This document shows, piece after piece, positions 1 to 5,850 of a stretch of 5,941 bases of DNA. Where the stretch lies: the NCBI GenBank assembly GCA_949878535.1, contig CATLAS010000070.1, positions 1 to 5,941 of the forward strand. Reading direction: 5' to 3'. A program made the position numbers and the translations under genes. How positions within the stretch are numbered: the first letter of the stretch is position 1; every line of letters starts with the position of its first letter. This DNA is from an uncultured Eubacteriales bacterium (GTDB lineage: Bacteria; Bacillota; Clostridia; Oscillospirales; CAG-272). A model generated the notes under the pieces. It saw only the letters and a list, made by a program, of their open reading frames with translations. It searched no databases and had not been told where the DNA came from.

Positions 1-34
1 ACTTCAGACTGCGGCTTTCGGTAGGATGTGTCCA

Positions 35-57
35 GGCTGCGGCAAGTCGCCGCAGCC
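35..57. other. Stem-loop 1 in the region upstream of pnp
   Basis: GGCTGCGGC (35-43) and GCCGCAGCC (49-57) form a perfect 9-bp GC-rich stem with a 5-nt loop. No T-run follows on either strand, so it is not a textbook intrinsic terminator. It may belong to the 3' end of the preceding transcript, which lies outside the window, or to the pnp leader. The structure is seen directly; its function is unknown. Confidence 0.6.
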
Positions 58-66
58 TTCACAAAA

Positions 67-95
67 GCCCCGCAGATGCAAAGCATTTGTGGGGC
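67..95. other. Stem-loop 2 upstream of pnp, possible terminator read from the minus strand
   Basis: GCCCCGCAGATGC (67-79) pairs along all 13 positions with GCATTTGTGGGGC (83-95), with two G-U wobbles and a 3-nt AAA loop. On the + strand it is followed by ATATTAAAA, a poor U-tract. On the minus strand the stem is followed by TTTTGTG, a better terminator tail. It could end the upstream gene, block antisense transcription, or act as an RNA stability element. Confidence 0.55.
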
Positions 96-131
96 ATATT
101 AAAATGATCGTTTCTTCGATTGGATTAGCAG

Positions 132-166
132 TTAAATATGCGCCGCGTCCAGCGGCATATATTTAA
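132..166 (+). promoter_or_regulatory. Long stem-loop in the pnp 5' leader
   Basis: Positions 132-146 (TTAAATATGCGCCGC) pair with 152-166 (GCGGCATATATTTAA) in a 15-position stem with one G-U pair and one C-A mismatch, capped by the 5-nt loop GTCCA. It ends 43 bases before the pnp start codon. In E. coli, pnp mRNA carries a leader stem-loop that RNase III cuts, after which PNPase represses its own synthesis. By analogy this hairpin is a candidate site for similar control, but that is inference; only the pairing is seen. No confident promoter is visible in 1-209. Confidence 0.5.
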
Positions 167-209
167 GTGCTAAACCTCCGGAGAAGCAAACAAACATGGA
201 GGTATAAAT

Positions 210-2315
210 ATGTTTGAGAAGTACAAAACTTTTGAATTTGAACTGGCCGGCAGACCGCTTGTAGTAGAAACCGGCAAAGTAGCAGGACTTGCAAACGGTT
301 CCTGCATCGTTCGTTACGGCGAAACTGCAGTGCTTGCCTGTGCAACTGCATCTGCACGTCCCAGGGAAGGAATTGATTTCCTGCCCCTGTCTGTTGACTT
401 TGAAGAAAGAATGTATTCCGTGGGTAAAATTCCCGGTGGATTTTTGAAGCGGGAAGGCAGACCCGGTGAAAAAGCAATCCTCACTTCCCGTGTGATTGAC
501 CGTTCTATCCGTCCCCTGTTTCCGAAGGATCTGCGCAATGATGTGAACGTAAACCTTACCGTTCTTGCCGTAGATCACGACGCTGCACCGGAAATCGCTG
601 CTATGATCGGCGCATCCATTGCCCTGTCTATTTCTGACATTCCTTGGAACGGTCCGATTGGCGCAGTGTTTGTGGGTATGACACCCGACGGTAAGCTGAT
701 GATCAATCCGACCCAGAAGCAAAACGAAACCAGCATTCTGGATCTGACCGTGTCTGCATCCCAGGAAAAGGTTGTTATGATCGAGGCAGGCGCAAAGGAA
801 GTATCCGACGACGATATGTTCAATGCGATTATGCTGGGTCATGCGGTAATCAAGCAGCTGCTTGTATTTATTCGCAACATTGTTTCCGAAGTTGGTAAGG
901 AGAAATTCTCCTATCCGTCCGGCGAACTGGATCATGATATGTTTGACGAAATCTTCGCTTATGTGGAAGAGGACGTAATGCAGGCTCTGGATACAGATGA
1001 TAAAAACATTCGCGACGAGCGTATGGAACCTGTTCAGGATAAAATCATGGAAGCATTTCTGGAAAAATATCCGGATCTGCCGGTGATCTACCCGGAACTG
1101 ATTTATAAGATTCAGAAAAAGATTGTCCGTCGCTGGCTGCTGGTAGATAAAAAGCGTGTAGACGGCAGACGTATGGATGAAATCCGTCCTTTGAATGCAG
1201 AGGTTGGCCTGTTCAAACGCGTGCACGGCTCCGGTCTGTTCACAAGAGGTCAGACCCAGGTTATGACGATTGCTACCCTTGGACCCATCAGCGATGCGCA
1301 GGTTTTGGACGGCATCTGGTCAGAAGATTCCAAACGGTATATGCATCATTATAACTTCCCGGGTTATTCTGTAGGTGAGGCAAAATCCTCCAGAAGCCCT
1401 GGACGCCGGGAAATCGGTCATGGAGCATTGGCAGAGCGTTCTCTGGTGCCCGTGCTTCCTTCTGTTGAAGAATTCCCCTATGCGATTCGTTTGGTTTCAG
1501 AGGTTGTGTCTTCTAACGGTTCCACTTCCCAGGGATCTGTCTGCGGTTCCACATTGGCACTTATGGACGCCGGCGTGCCGATTACTGCACCGGTTGCAGG
1601 TATTTCCTGCGGTCTGATCACAGCAGAAGACAGCGACGACTTTATGACCATGATTGACATTCAGGGGCTGGAAGACTTTTACGGCGATATGGACTTTAAG
1701 GTTGCCGGAACACACAAGGGTATCACTTCCATTCAGATGGATATTAAAGTGGACGGTCTTACCCCTGAAATCATTCGGGAAGCGTTCGAAGTGACCCATA
1801 AGGGACGCGATTATATCATTGACGAAATTCTTTTGAAGGCGATTCCAGAACCCAGAAAACAGGTTTCTGAGTTTGCACCGAAGATGCTTTCCATGAAGAT
1901 TCATGTAGACAAAATCCGTGAAGTAATTGGAACCGGCGGCAAAGTAATTCAGAAGATTGTTGCAGATACAGGTGCAAAGATTGACATTGAAGATGATGGC
2001 AGCATCTTTATTTCTGCTGTCGATCAGTCCAGCATTGATGCTGCGAAAAAGATCATCGACGGAATTGTGTTCGAACCGGAAGCAGGCGCAATTTACGAGG
2101 GCGTTGTTACAAGAATTATTCCAATCGGTGCATTCGTAGAATTTGCACCTGGAAAAGAGGGACTTGTACACATCTCCAAGCTTGACAACAAGCGCACAGA
2201 GAAAGTGGAAGACGTTTGCAACGTAGGAGATACAATGCGTGTTAAATTCCTTGGTGTGGATGAACGGGGCAGACTGAATCTCTCCAGAAAAGATGCACTT
2301 GATATAGAAGAATAA
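210..2315 (+). CDS. pnp: Polyribonucleotide nucleotidyltransferase (PNPase)
   Basis: This is a 701-residue protein, the normal family length. PNPase degrades RNA 3'-to-5' using phosphate and releases nucleoside diphosphates; it works in the cytoplasm as a trimer and in mRNA-decay assemblies. Domain order is canonical: first RNase PH-like core (about 12-208, with PGGFLKREGRP at 75-85 and RPLFP at 101-105), helical linker (about 239-318), second, catalytic RNase PH core (about 321-530), KH domain (about 555-618, with IGTGGKVI at 573-580) and S1 domain (about 625-693, with GAFVEF and EGLVHIS). Active-site marks include YNFPGYSVGE (381-390), GRREIGHGALAER (398-410), GSTSQGSVCG (437-446) and the metal-binding Asp489 and Asp495 with Lys497, matching E. 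coli D486, D492 and K494. The ATG at 210 has a strong GGAGG at 198-202 with 7-nt spacing. Two in-frame stops, TAATAA, end the gene. The leader hairpin upstream may regulate it. Confidence 0.98.
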   Translation: MFEKYKTFEFELAGRPLVVETGKVAGLANGSCIVRYGETAVLACATASARPREGIDFLPLSVDFEERMYSVGKIPGGFLKREGRPGEKAILTSRVIDRSIRPLFPKDLRNDVNVNLTVLAVDHDAAPEIAAMIGASIALSISDIPWNGPIGAVFVGMTPDGKLMINPTQKQNETSILDLTVSASQEKVVMIEAGAKEVSDDDMFNAIMLGHAVIKQLLVFIRNIVSEVGKEKFSYPSGELDHDMFDEIFAYVEEDVMQALDTDDKNIRDERMEPVQDKIMEAFLEKYPDLPVIYPELIYKIQKKIVRRWLLVDKKRVDGRRMDEIRPLNAEVGLFKRVHGSGLFTRGQTQVMTIATLGPISDAQVLDGIWSEDSKRYMHHYNFPGYSVGEAKSSRSPGRREIGHGALAERSLVPVLPSVEEFPYAIRLVSEVVSSNGSTSQGSVCGSTLALMDAGVPITAPVAGISCGLITAEDSDDFMTMIDIQGLEDFYGDMDFKVAGTHKGITSIQMDIKVDGLTPEIIREAFEVTHKGRDYIIDEILLKAIPEPRKQVSEFAPKMLSMKIHVDKIREVIGTGGKVIQKIVADTGAKIDIEDDGSIFISAVDQSSIDAAKKIIDGIVFEPEAGAIYEGVVTRIIPIGAFVEFAPGKEGLVHISKLDNKRTEKVEDVCNVGDTMRVKFLGVDERGRLNLSRKDALDIEE

Positions 2316-2329
2316 TAACCAATAAACCA

Positions 2330-2358
2330 GTGTCCCTCTGCTGTAGGCAGAGGGACAC
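2330..2358 (+). other. Intercistronic hairpin between pnp and the carboxypeptidase gene
   Basis: GTGTCCCTCTGC (2330-2341) and GCAGAGGGACAC (2347-2358) form a perfect 12-bp stem with a 5-nt loop, 15 bases after the pnp stop and 26 bases before the next start. It is followed by AATGATTATAGG, so the U-tract of an efficient intrinsic terminator is missing. It may be a weak or factor-dependent terminator, an mRNA 3'-end stabiliser, or an RNA-processing site that sets different levels for the two genes. The stem is seen; the role is inferred. Confidence 0.6.
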
Positions 2359-2383
2359 AATGATTATAGGGCAGGTATAGAGG

Positions 2384-3535
2384 ATGAATAACCAAGGGAA
2401 TAACTGGAATGACAACCGGAATGGGGGTGGCTTTTATCCTGAGCAGGAAATCAAACGAACCTACACACCGGAGGAAGCAGGACACGAACGGCAGCGAAAA
2501 CCGGTAAGTCGGTTCCGGCATAGGCGGCACAGACCGCCGAATCCCGGTGTTGTGCTGATTTTGCTTGTTTTTGCGGTTGTTTTCGGCGTTTGCATTTATA
2601 TTCTTGTCAGCGGGCGCAGCCGTCCTGCATCGGAGGAGGATTTTCTCCAGTCTGCAGTGAGCACAAATGATAGTGACACGCTCGAATCCGGTGAAAACAG
2701 CAGAGAACAAACGCTGACGCTAACGGAGGATCAGGTGCATACAGGTGATCTGATATTGGTAAATTATGCGTATCCATATACATTTCCGACAGATGCGGAA
2801 GCAGAAATTACGTCTGTTTCTACATTCAAAAACGATAAATACTATATCCGGGATAATACATCCAAGCTGCGCAAAAGCACCATTGAAAAATTTAATATTT
2901 TGACGGAAGCATACTATGCTGCTACAGGATTTTCCAGCATGCAGGTGAACAGCGGATACCGCAGCTATCAGGATCAGGTGGATTTGTATGCCAGCTATGT
3001 TTCCTCAAACGGTGAGGAATATGCCAAAGCGTATGTCGCAAATCCCGGATACAGCGAACATCATACCGGTCTTGCAATGGATTTAAATGTGTATGTCAAA
3101 GGCGAAGGGATATACTATGTAGAAAGCTATGATAAATGTGCATGGTATCGGGAGAATTGCGAGGAATATGGATTTATTCTCCGGTATCCGTCAGAAAAAG
3201 TATATATCACCGGCATAAACTATGAATCCTGGCATTACCGATATGTGGGCACGCCCCATTCTCTGATTATGGAGGAAAGGGATCTTTGCCTGGAGGAGTA
3301 CATTGACTTTTTGAAATCTTATACTTACGACGGAACGCGCCTTCTCTATAATACGGAAACAGGTACTTCCAGTCCGCTGGAGACTGGCGAACCCTATGAA
3401 AAGGGAATCCTGATTTATTATGTGCAGGCGCAGCCGGGTGAAACCAAGTGTATGGTTCCCTCTGACTGTACGTACACTGTTTCCGGAAACAATGTGGATG
3501 GTTTTATTATAACTGCAGAGAAAAAGGCGTCCTGA
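2384..3535 (+). CDS. Membrane-anchored M15-family peptidoglycan carboxypeptidase (VanY/LdcB-like)
   Basis: This is a 383-residue protein. Residues 1-54 are hydrophilic and rich in Asn, Arg and Pro. One transmembrane helix follows at about 55-77 (VVLILLVFAVVFGVCIYIL), with no lipobox or cleavage site evident, then an acidic linker and an extracellular peptidase domain (about 160-305). The zinc-peptidase signature SxHxxGxAxD is SEHHTGLAMD at 224-233, giving His226 and Asp233 as ligands. ESWH at 281-284 supplies catalytic Glu281 and ligand His284. SGYRSYQDQ (190-198) is the usual substrate-side motif. The family removes the terminal D-amino acid from wall stem peptides. D,D- (VanY) and L,D- (LdcB/DacB) members share these motifs, so specificity cannot be called, and no resistance cluster lies nearby. 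Residues about 315-383 are an extra beta-rich tail with Cys356 and Cys362. The ATG at 2384 is the only early Met; AGG at 2373-2375 is a weak ribosome binding site. Confidence 0.9.
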   Translation: MNNQGNNWNDNRNGGGFYPEQEIKRTYTPEEAGHERQRKPVSRFRHRRHRPPNPGVVLILLVFAVVFGVCIYILVSGRSRPASEEDFLQSAVSTNDSDTLESGENSREQTLTLTEDQVHTGDLILVNYAYPYTFPTDAEAEITSVSTFKNDKYYIRDNTSKLRKSTIEKFNILTEAYYAATGFSSMQVNSGYRSYQDQVDLYASYVSSNGEEYAKAYVANPGYSEHHTGLAMDLNVYVKGEGIYYVESYDKCAWYRENCEEYGFILRYPSEKVYITGINYESWHYRYVGTPHSLIMEERDLCLEEYIDFLKSYTYDGTRLLYNTETGTSSPLETGEPYEKGILIYYVQAQPGETKCMVPSDCTYTVSGNNVDGFIITAEKKAS

Positions 3536-3538
3536 GTT

Positions 3539-3580
3539 GGTTGTTTACCTGATTTTCCGGTTGTTTTCAAGTATTTTTCC
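3539..3580 (+). repeat. Two T-rich direct repeats in the carboxypeptidase-htrA gap
   Basis: A unit beginning GGTTGTTT and ending TTTTCC occurs at 3539-3558 (20 bases) and again at 3559-3580 (22 bases); a weaker related stretch, TGTTGCCTTC, follows. The copies abut and lie just after the carboxypeptidase stop. They could be an operator-like or U-rich RNA-binding region, or simple T-rich drift. The repetition is seen, but any role is speculative. Confidence 0.4.
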
Positions 3581-3613
3581 TGTTGCCTTCAAAAAACCAT
3601 CACATTTGGGAAA

Positions 3614-3619
3614 TATAAT
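3614..3619 (+). promoter_or_regulatory. Candidate -10 box for htrA
   Basis: TATAAT at 3614-3619 is a perfect -10 hexamer about 55 bases before the preferred htrA start. The matching -35 position (about 3591) is A-rich and off-consensus; TTGCCT at 3583 would need a 25-bp spacer, which is too long. It could be an activator-dependent internal promoter or a chance match in an AT-rich gap. Confidence 0.3.
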
Positions 3620-3653
3620 ATCAACATCAAGAAGAATACAGACAGTATTTGCC

Positions 3654-3660
3654 GGAAAGG
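3654..3660 (+). promoter_or_regulatory. Ribosome binding site that decides the htrA start
   Basis: GGAAAGG at 3654-3660 is the only SD-like sequence before the protease gene. It is one base from the ATG at 3662, which is too close, and 13 bases from the ATG at 3674, which is long but workable. This favours 3674. The choice changes only four N-terminal residues. Confidence 0.45.
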
Positions 3661-3673
3661 TATGGTAATAAAG

Positions 3674-5257
3674 ATGGATGAATACAAAAACGATAATATG
3701 AACCCTGTATCAGGCAGTAGCGGCAGCAGTGAAATACCGAATGTGAATCCCCAGCCGGAGCCCGGTCATTCTGATCCTTTGCGTCAGAATGAAAGTCCAG
3801 AAAACCGTTCGCCAGAAAGCGTGCGTCAAGAGCCTTCCTCTTGGAATCATTGGCCAAATCCGGATCCCAAGCCAATGCAGAATGTGCAAAGCGAGGAAGT
3901 GCAAAGCCCCAATGCAGCAGACAGCGATTCTGCACGCCGTTCGGAATATACCCAGTATACATCACTGAACGGTTTGCAGGATCAGAACAAGGGCACATTT
4001 AATCCGGCGTTTATACAGAAAAGCGAGTCTGGAGAATATCGGTATCGTCCGCCATATGCGGCGCCGGAATTTGGCGGAAACGATTCAAAACGCAGAAAAG
4101 AGAAGCAGCGGAAAAAGAAATCCGGCGGCGGTATTGCTTTAATTGTAGCAGCAGGTTTGTTGCTTTCCTTTGGAACCGGACTTGGCGGTGCATATTTTGG
4201 AATTTCTCTTGCCGAAGGAGCAGGCAGTTCCGGAAACGACCCGCTGGTGATTCATAAAACTGCAGTTATAGCTGATGCCGACGGGAATGAGATCAAAGGC
4301 GCGCTGACCCAGGATCAGGTATATGATATTGTACAAAACAGCGTAGTGGAAATCACAACGGATTTTCTCACATCTTATGGAAACTTTCAATATGTAAACA
4401 GCGGTGCAGGCAGTGGTGTGATTATCAGCGAGGACGGATACATCGTAACTAATAACCATGTTATTACATCGGATAATAAAGTTGCGGATACAGTTAAGGT
4501 GCGGCTGACGAACGGCACGGAATATGAAGCAAAGGTAATCGGCAGAGACGAGGATTCCGATGTGGCGCTTTTGAAAATTGAAGCGGAGGATTTGACCTAT
4601 GCAGTTTTCGGAGATAGCGAAACGCTGAAGGTTGGCGAACAGGTAATGGCTGTGGGAAATCCTCTGGGACAGCTTGGCGGAACGGCAACCAGCGGTATCG
4701 TGTCTGCTACGGACAGAGAAATTACCGTGGATAATACGGTGATGACACTGATCCAGATTGACGCGGCGATCAATCCCGGTAACTCCGGTGGCGGGCTGTT
4801 CAATATGAAAGGCGAGCTTGTTGGGATTGTCAATGCAAAATCTACCGGCACGGAGATTGAAGGACTGGGATTTGCTATCCCGATCAATGATGCATCTCAT
4901 GTAATCGAGGAACTGAAAACCAACGGCTATGTAACAGGAAAGAGTTTTGTCGGCGTCAGCCTGTTTGATGCAACGGATTCCTACACGGCATATCGCTACT
5001 TCCGTTCTCAGGCAACTGGCGTATATGTAATGAAGGTTGTAGAGGGATACAACGATGCTGTTTTACAGGTTGGCGACCGTGTGATTGCTGTAGACGGATC
5101 GGAAATTACCTCTGCAAGCGATGTGGAAGACATTATTACGGAGCACGAAGTTGGAGATGTGCTTACCTTCACCATCTACCGGGGCGGTCAGATGATGGAG
5201 GTGCAAGTCACCTGCTATGAGTATACCCCTGACACGGATGTAACATTTACAAGATAA
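3674..5257 (+). CDS. HtrA/DegP-like membrane-anchored serine protease with one PDZ domain
   Basis: From the ATG at 3674 the product is 527 residues. It is an S1C-family trypsin-like protease that degrades or handles misfolded proteins at the outer face of the membrane. Order of parts: a long hydrophilic cytoplasmic tail rich in Pro, Ser, Asn, Gln and Glu (1-138), a basic stretch KRRKEKQRKKK (139-149), one Gly-rich transmembrane anchor (about 152-178), protease domain (about 220-410) and a single PDZ domain (about 423-515). The catalytic triad is intact: His262 in TNNHV, Asp296 in DSDVALLKI and Ser371 in GNSGGGLF; GLGFAIP (397-403) is also typical. One PDZ copy matches the Gram-positive HtrA layout. 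Start choice: an in-frame ATG at 3662 would add four residues but sits one base after AAAGG (3656-3660), while 3674 lies 13 bases after it, so I prefer 3674 with moderate certainty. A strong terminator follows at 5302. It may be co-transcribed with the upstream wall enzyme. Confidence 0.95.
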   Translation: MDEYKNDNMNPVSGSSGSSEIPNVNPQPEPGHSDPLRQNESPENRSPESVRQEPSSWNHWPNPDPKPMQNVQSEEVQSPNAADSDSARRSEYTQYTSLNGLQDQNKGTFNPAFIQKSESGEYRYRPPYAAPEFGGNDSKRRKEKQRKKKSGGGIALIVAAGLLLSFGTGLGGAYFGISLAEGAGSSGNDPLVIHKTAVIADADGNEIKGALTQDQVYDIVQNSVVEITTDFLTSYGNFQYVNSGAGSGVIISEDGYIVTNNHVITSDNKVADTVKVRLTNGTEYEAKVIGRDEDSDVALLKIEAEDLTYAVFGDSETLKVGEQVMAVGNPLGQLGGTATSGIVSATDREITVDNTVMTLIQIDAAINPGNSGGGLFNMKGELVGIVNAKSTGTEIEGLGFAIPINDASHVIEELKTNGYVTGKSFVGVSLFDATDSYTAYRYFRSQATGVYVMKVVEGYNDAVLQVGDRVIAVDGSEITSASDVEDIITEHEVGDVLTFTIYRGGQMMEVQVTCYEYTPDTDVTFTR

Positions 5258-5301
5258 GCGCTTTGCAGCAAAGTCTTGCGGGTCAGAGTGATTGTCTAAA
5301 G

Positions 5302-5345
5302 AAAGCCCAGCTGCATCTGTATTCACACAATTGCAGCTGGGCTTT
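5302..5345 (+). terminator. Intrinsic terminator after htrA
   Basis: AAAGCCCAGCTGCA (5302-5315) and TGCAGCTGGGCTTT (5332-5345) form a perfect 14-bp stem around a 16-base loop that can fold a small inner hairpin (TGT/ACA). The 3' arm ends in TTT and continues ATACTTTG, a modest U-tract. On the minus strand the stem is followed by a CTTT-containing tail, so it may work in both directions. It separates the pnp-carboxypeptidase-htrA cluster from the T-box unit. Confidence 0.8.
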
Positions 5346-5422
5346 ATACTTTGTATTGATGCAATAGGTGCGTTTTTAATTGAAACGTTTATATATTGTT
5401 ATAGGCTTTTCAGGGAATATAA

Positions 5423-5536
5423 ATGCAACAAGAAGGCATTAAACTGTTTGGAAAATGCGCCTGCTTAAATAAGGCTGCACGGCGGAAAAGATTTCCTATT
5501 GACATGGGGAAAATTTGGTGTTATACTAAACTATAA
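5423..5536 (+). CDS. Possible small ORF, 37 codons, unrecognised
   Basis: An ATG at 5423 opens 37 sense codons ending in TAA at 5534-5536. AGGGA at 5412-5416 is a fair SD with 6-nt spacing. The peptide is basic in the middle (KAARRKRF), holds three Cys residues (CAC and WCY) and has no clear membrane segment or known family. It overlaps the T-box promoter completely: the -35 and -10 boxes fall inside its last codons and its stop sits at the expected transcription start. No good promoter is seen ahead of it. It is most likely chance, but the SD is good enough to record. Confidence 0.15.
   Translation: MQQEGIKLFGKCACLNKAARRKRFPIDMGKIWCYTKL
5499..5527 (+). promoter_or_regulatory. Sigma-A promoter for the T-box transcript
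   Basis: TTGACA (5499-5504) matches the -35 consensus exactly. A 17-bp spacer leads to TATACT (5522-5527), five of six matches, with a TG at 5519-5520 giving an extended -10. Transcription should begin near 5533-5536, just before the first T-box helix. This is the best promoter in the window. Confidence 0.9.
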
Positions 5537-5744
5537 GCATAATGAAAGGCTATGAAGAGACGAGTAACCGGAGTTTGCAGGTATAGAGAGCCGCGGAGGG
5601 TGGAAACGCGGTGCGAATGCTGCGGTGAAGAACAGCTTGGAGCCTCCGTCTGAAAGCAGTAGTGTAAGTAGGCGCGGACGTGTGCGGCACGTTACAGCCG
5701 CAGGATATACACGTATCTTTAAAGGCGGATCTTCGGATCTATTT

Positions 5745-5779
5745 GGGTGGTACCGCGGAGGAATGCAGTCCTTCGTCCC
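5745..5779 (+). promoter_or_regulatory. T-box antiterminator
   Basis: GGG (5745-5747) pairs with CCC (5777-5779), and CGGAGGA (5756-5762) pairs with TCCTTCG (5769-5775) with one G-U. This leaves the bulge TGGTACCG (5748-5755), whose TGGT binds the tRNA acceptor end. It uses the 5' arm of the terminator, so the two folds exclude each other. Confidence 0.85.
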
Positions 5780-5806
5780 TGTTTGGCAGGGGCGAAGGAC
5801 TTTTTT
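5768..5806 (+). terminator. T-box intrinsic terminator
   Basis: GTCCTTCGTCCCTG (5768-5781) pairs with CAGGGGCGAAGGAC (5787-5800), 14 bp with one G-U, loop TTTGG, followed by six T (5801-5806). It forms by default when the tRNA is charged and ends transcription before the downstream gene. Confidence 0.93.
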
Positions 5807-5831
5807 GTGCTTATATAGGCAGGTTCAGCAA

Positions 5832-5844
5832 ATCAAAGTTTGAT
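5832..5844. other. Short perfect palindrome downstream of the T-box
   Basis: ATCAAA-G-TTTGAT is an exact inverted repeat with a 1-base centre, 25 bases after the T-box terminator. It could be a dimeric protein-binding site or chance; nothing ties it to a regulator. Confidence 0.25.
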
Positions 5845-5850
5845 GTAAAC

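Larger units (their letters stand above)
5534..5806 (+). ncRNA. T-box riboswitch leader (tRNA-sensing)
   Basis: The leader senses uncharged tRNA and allows transcription of a downstream synthetase, biosynthesis or amino-acid transport gene. Stem I closes with GGC (5548-5550) and GCC (5642-5644), followed by a K-turn (ATGA against GGA) and the loop E pair AGTA (5563-5566) / GAA (5627-5629), above which ACCG (5567-5570) pairs with CGGT (5623-5626). AGAGAG (5585-5590) is the distal Stem I motif. CGTGT/ACACG (5679-5683, 5709-5713) and TGCGGC/GCCGCA (5683-5688, 5697-5702) fit the Stem II/IIA-B pseudoknot region. Stem III is GATC-TTCG-GATC (5728-5739). The T-box GGGTGGTACCGCGG is at 5745-5758. Its TGGT implies a tRNA with A73. 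The codon directly after loop E is GAA (5630-5632), suggesting Glu, but AAC, ACA or AGC in the enlarged loop are alternatives. The regulated gene is beyond 5941. Confidence 0.95.

Noticed and set aside
100..140. Possible pnp promoter in the AT-rich stretch
   Set aside because: No hexamer pair with 16-18 bp spacing resembles the sigma-A consensus; pnp may be transcribed from further upstream.
132..1226. Long minus-strand ORF (364 codons) antisense to pnp
   Set aside because: It lies opposite an intact conserved pnp frame, is rich in Cys, His, Phe and Asn as antisense shadows are, and has no recognisable domain.
1497..2360. Minus-strand ORF (287 codons) antisense to the 3' half of pnp
   Set aside because: It is opposite the KH and S1 coding region, with Cys/Asn-rich composition and no family features; explained by pnp codon use.
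2384..3535. Vancomycin-resistance vanY gene
   Set aside because: The motifs only place it in the M15 carboxypeptidase group; no vanHAX-type or two-component genes are nearby, so a housekeeping wall role is more likely.
4139..4900. Minus-strand ORF (253 codons) antisense to htrA
   Set aside because: It mirrors the conserved protease domain and shows no motif of its own.
5371..5387. Weak hairpin CGTTT/AAACG with nearby AT-rich promoter-like hexamers
   Set aside because: The five-base stem is mostly A-T, and no -35/-10 pair with acceptable spacing could be found, so I see no supported signal here.
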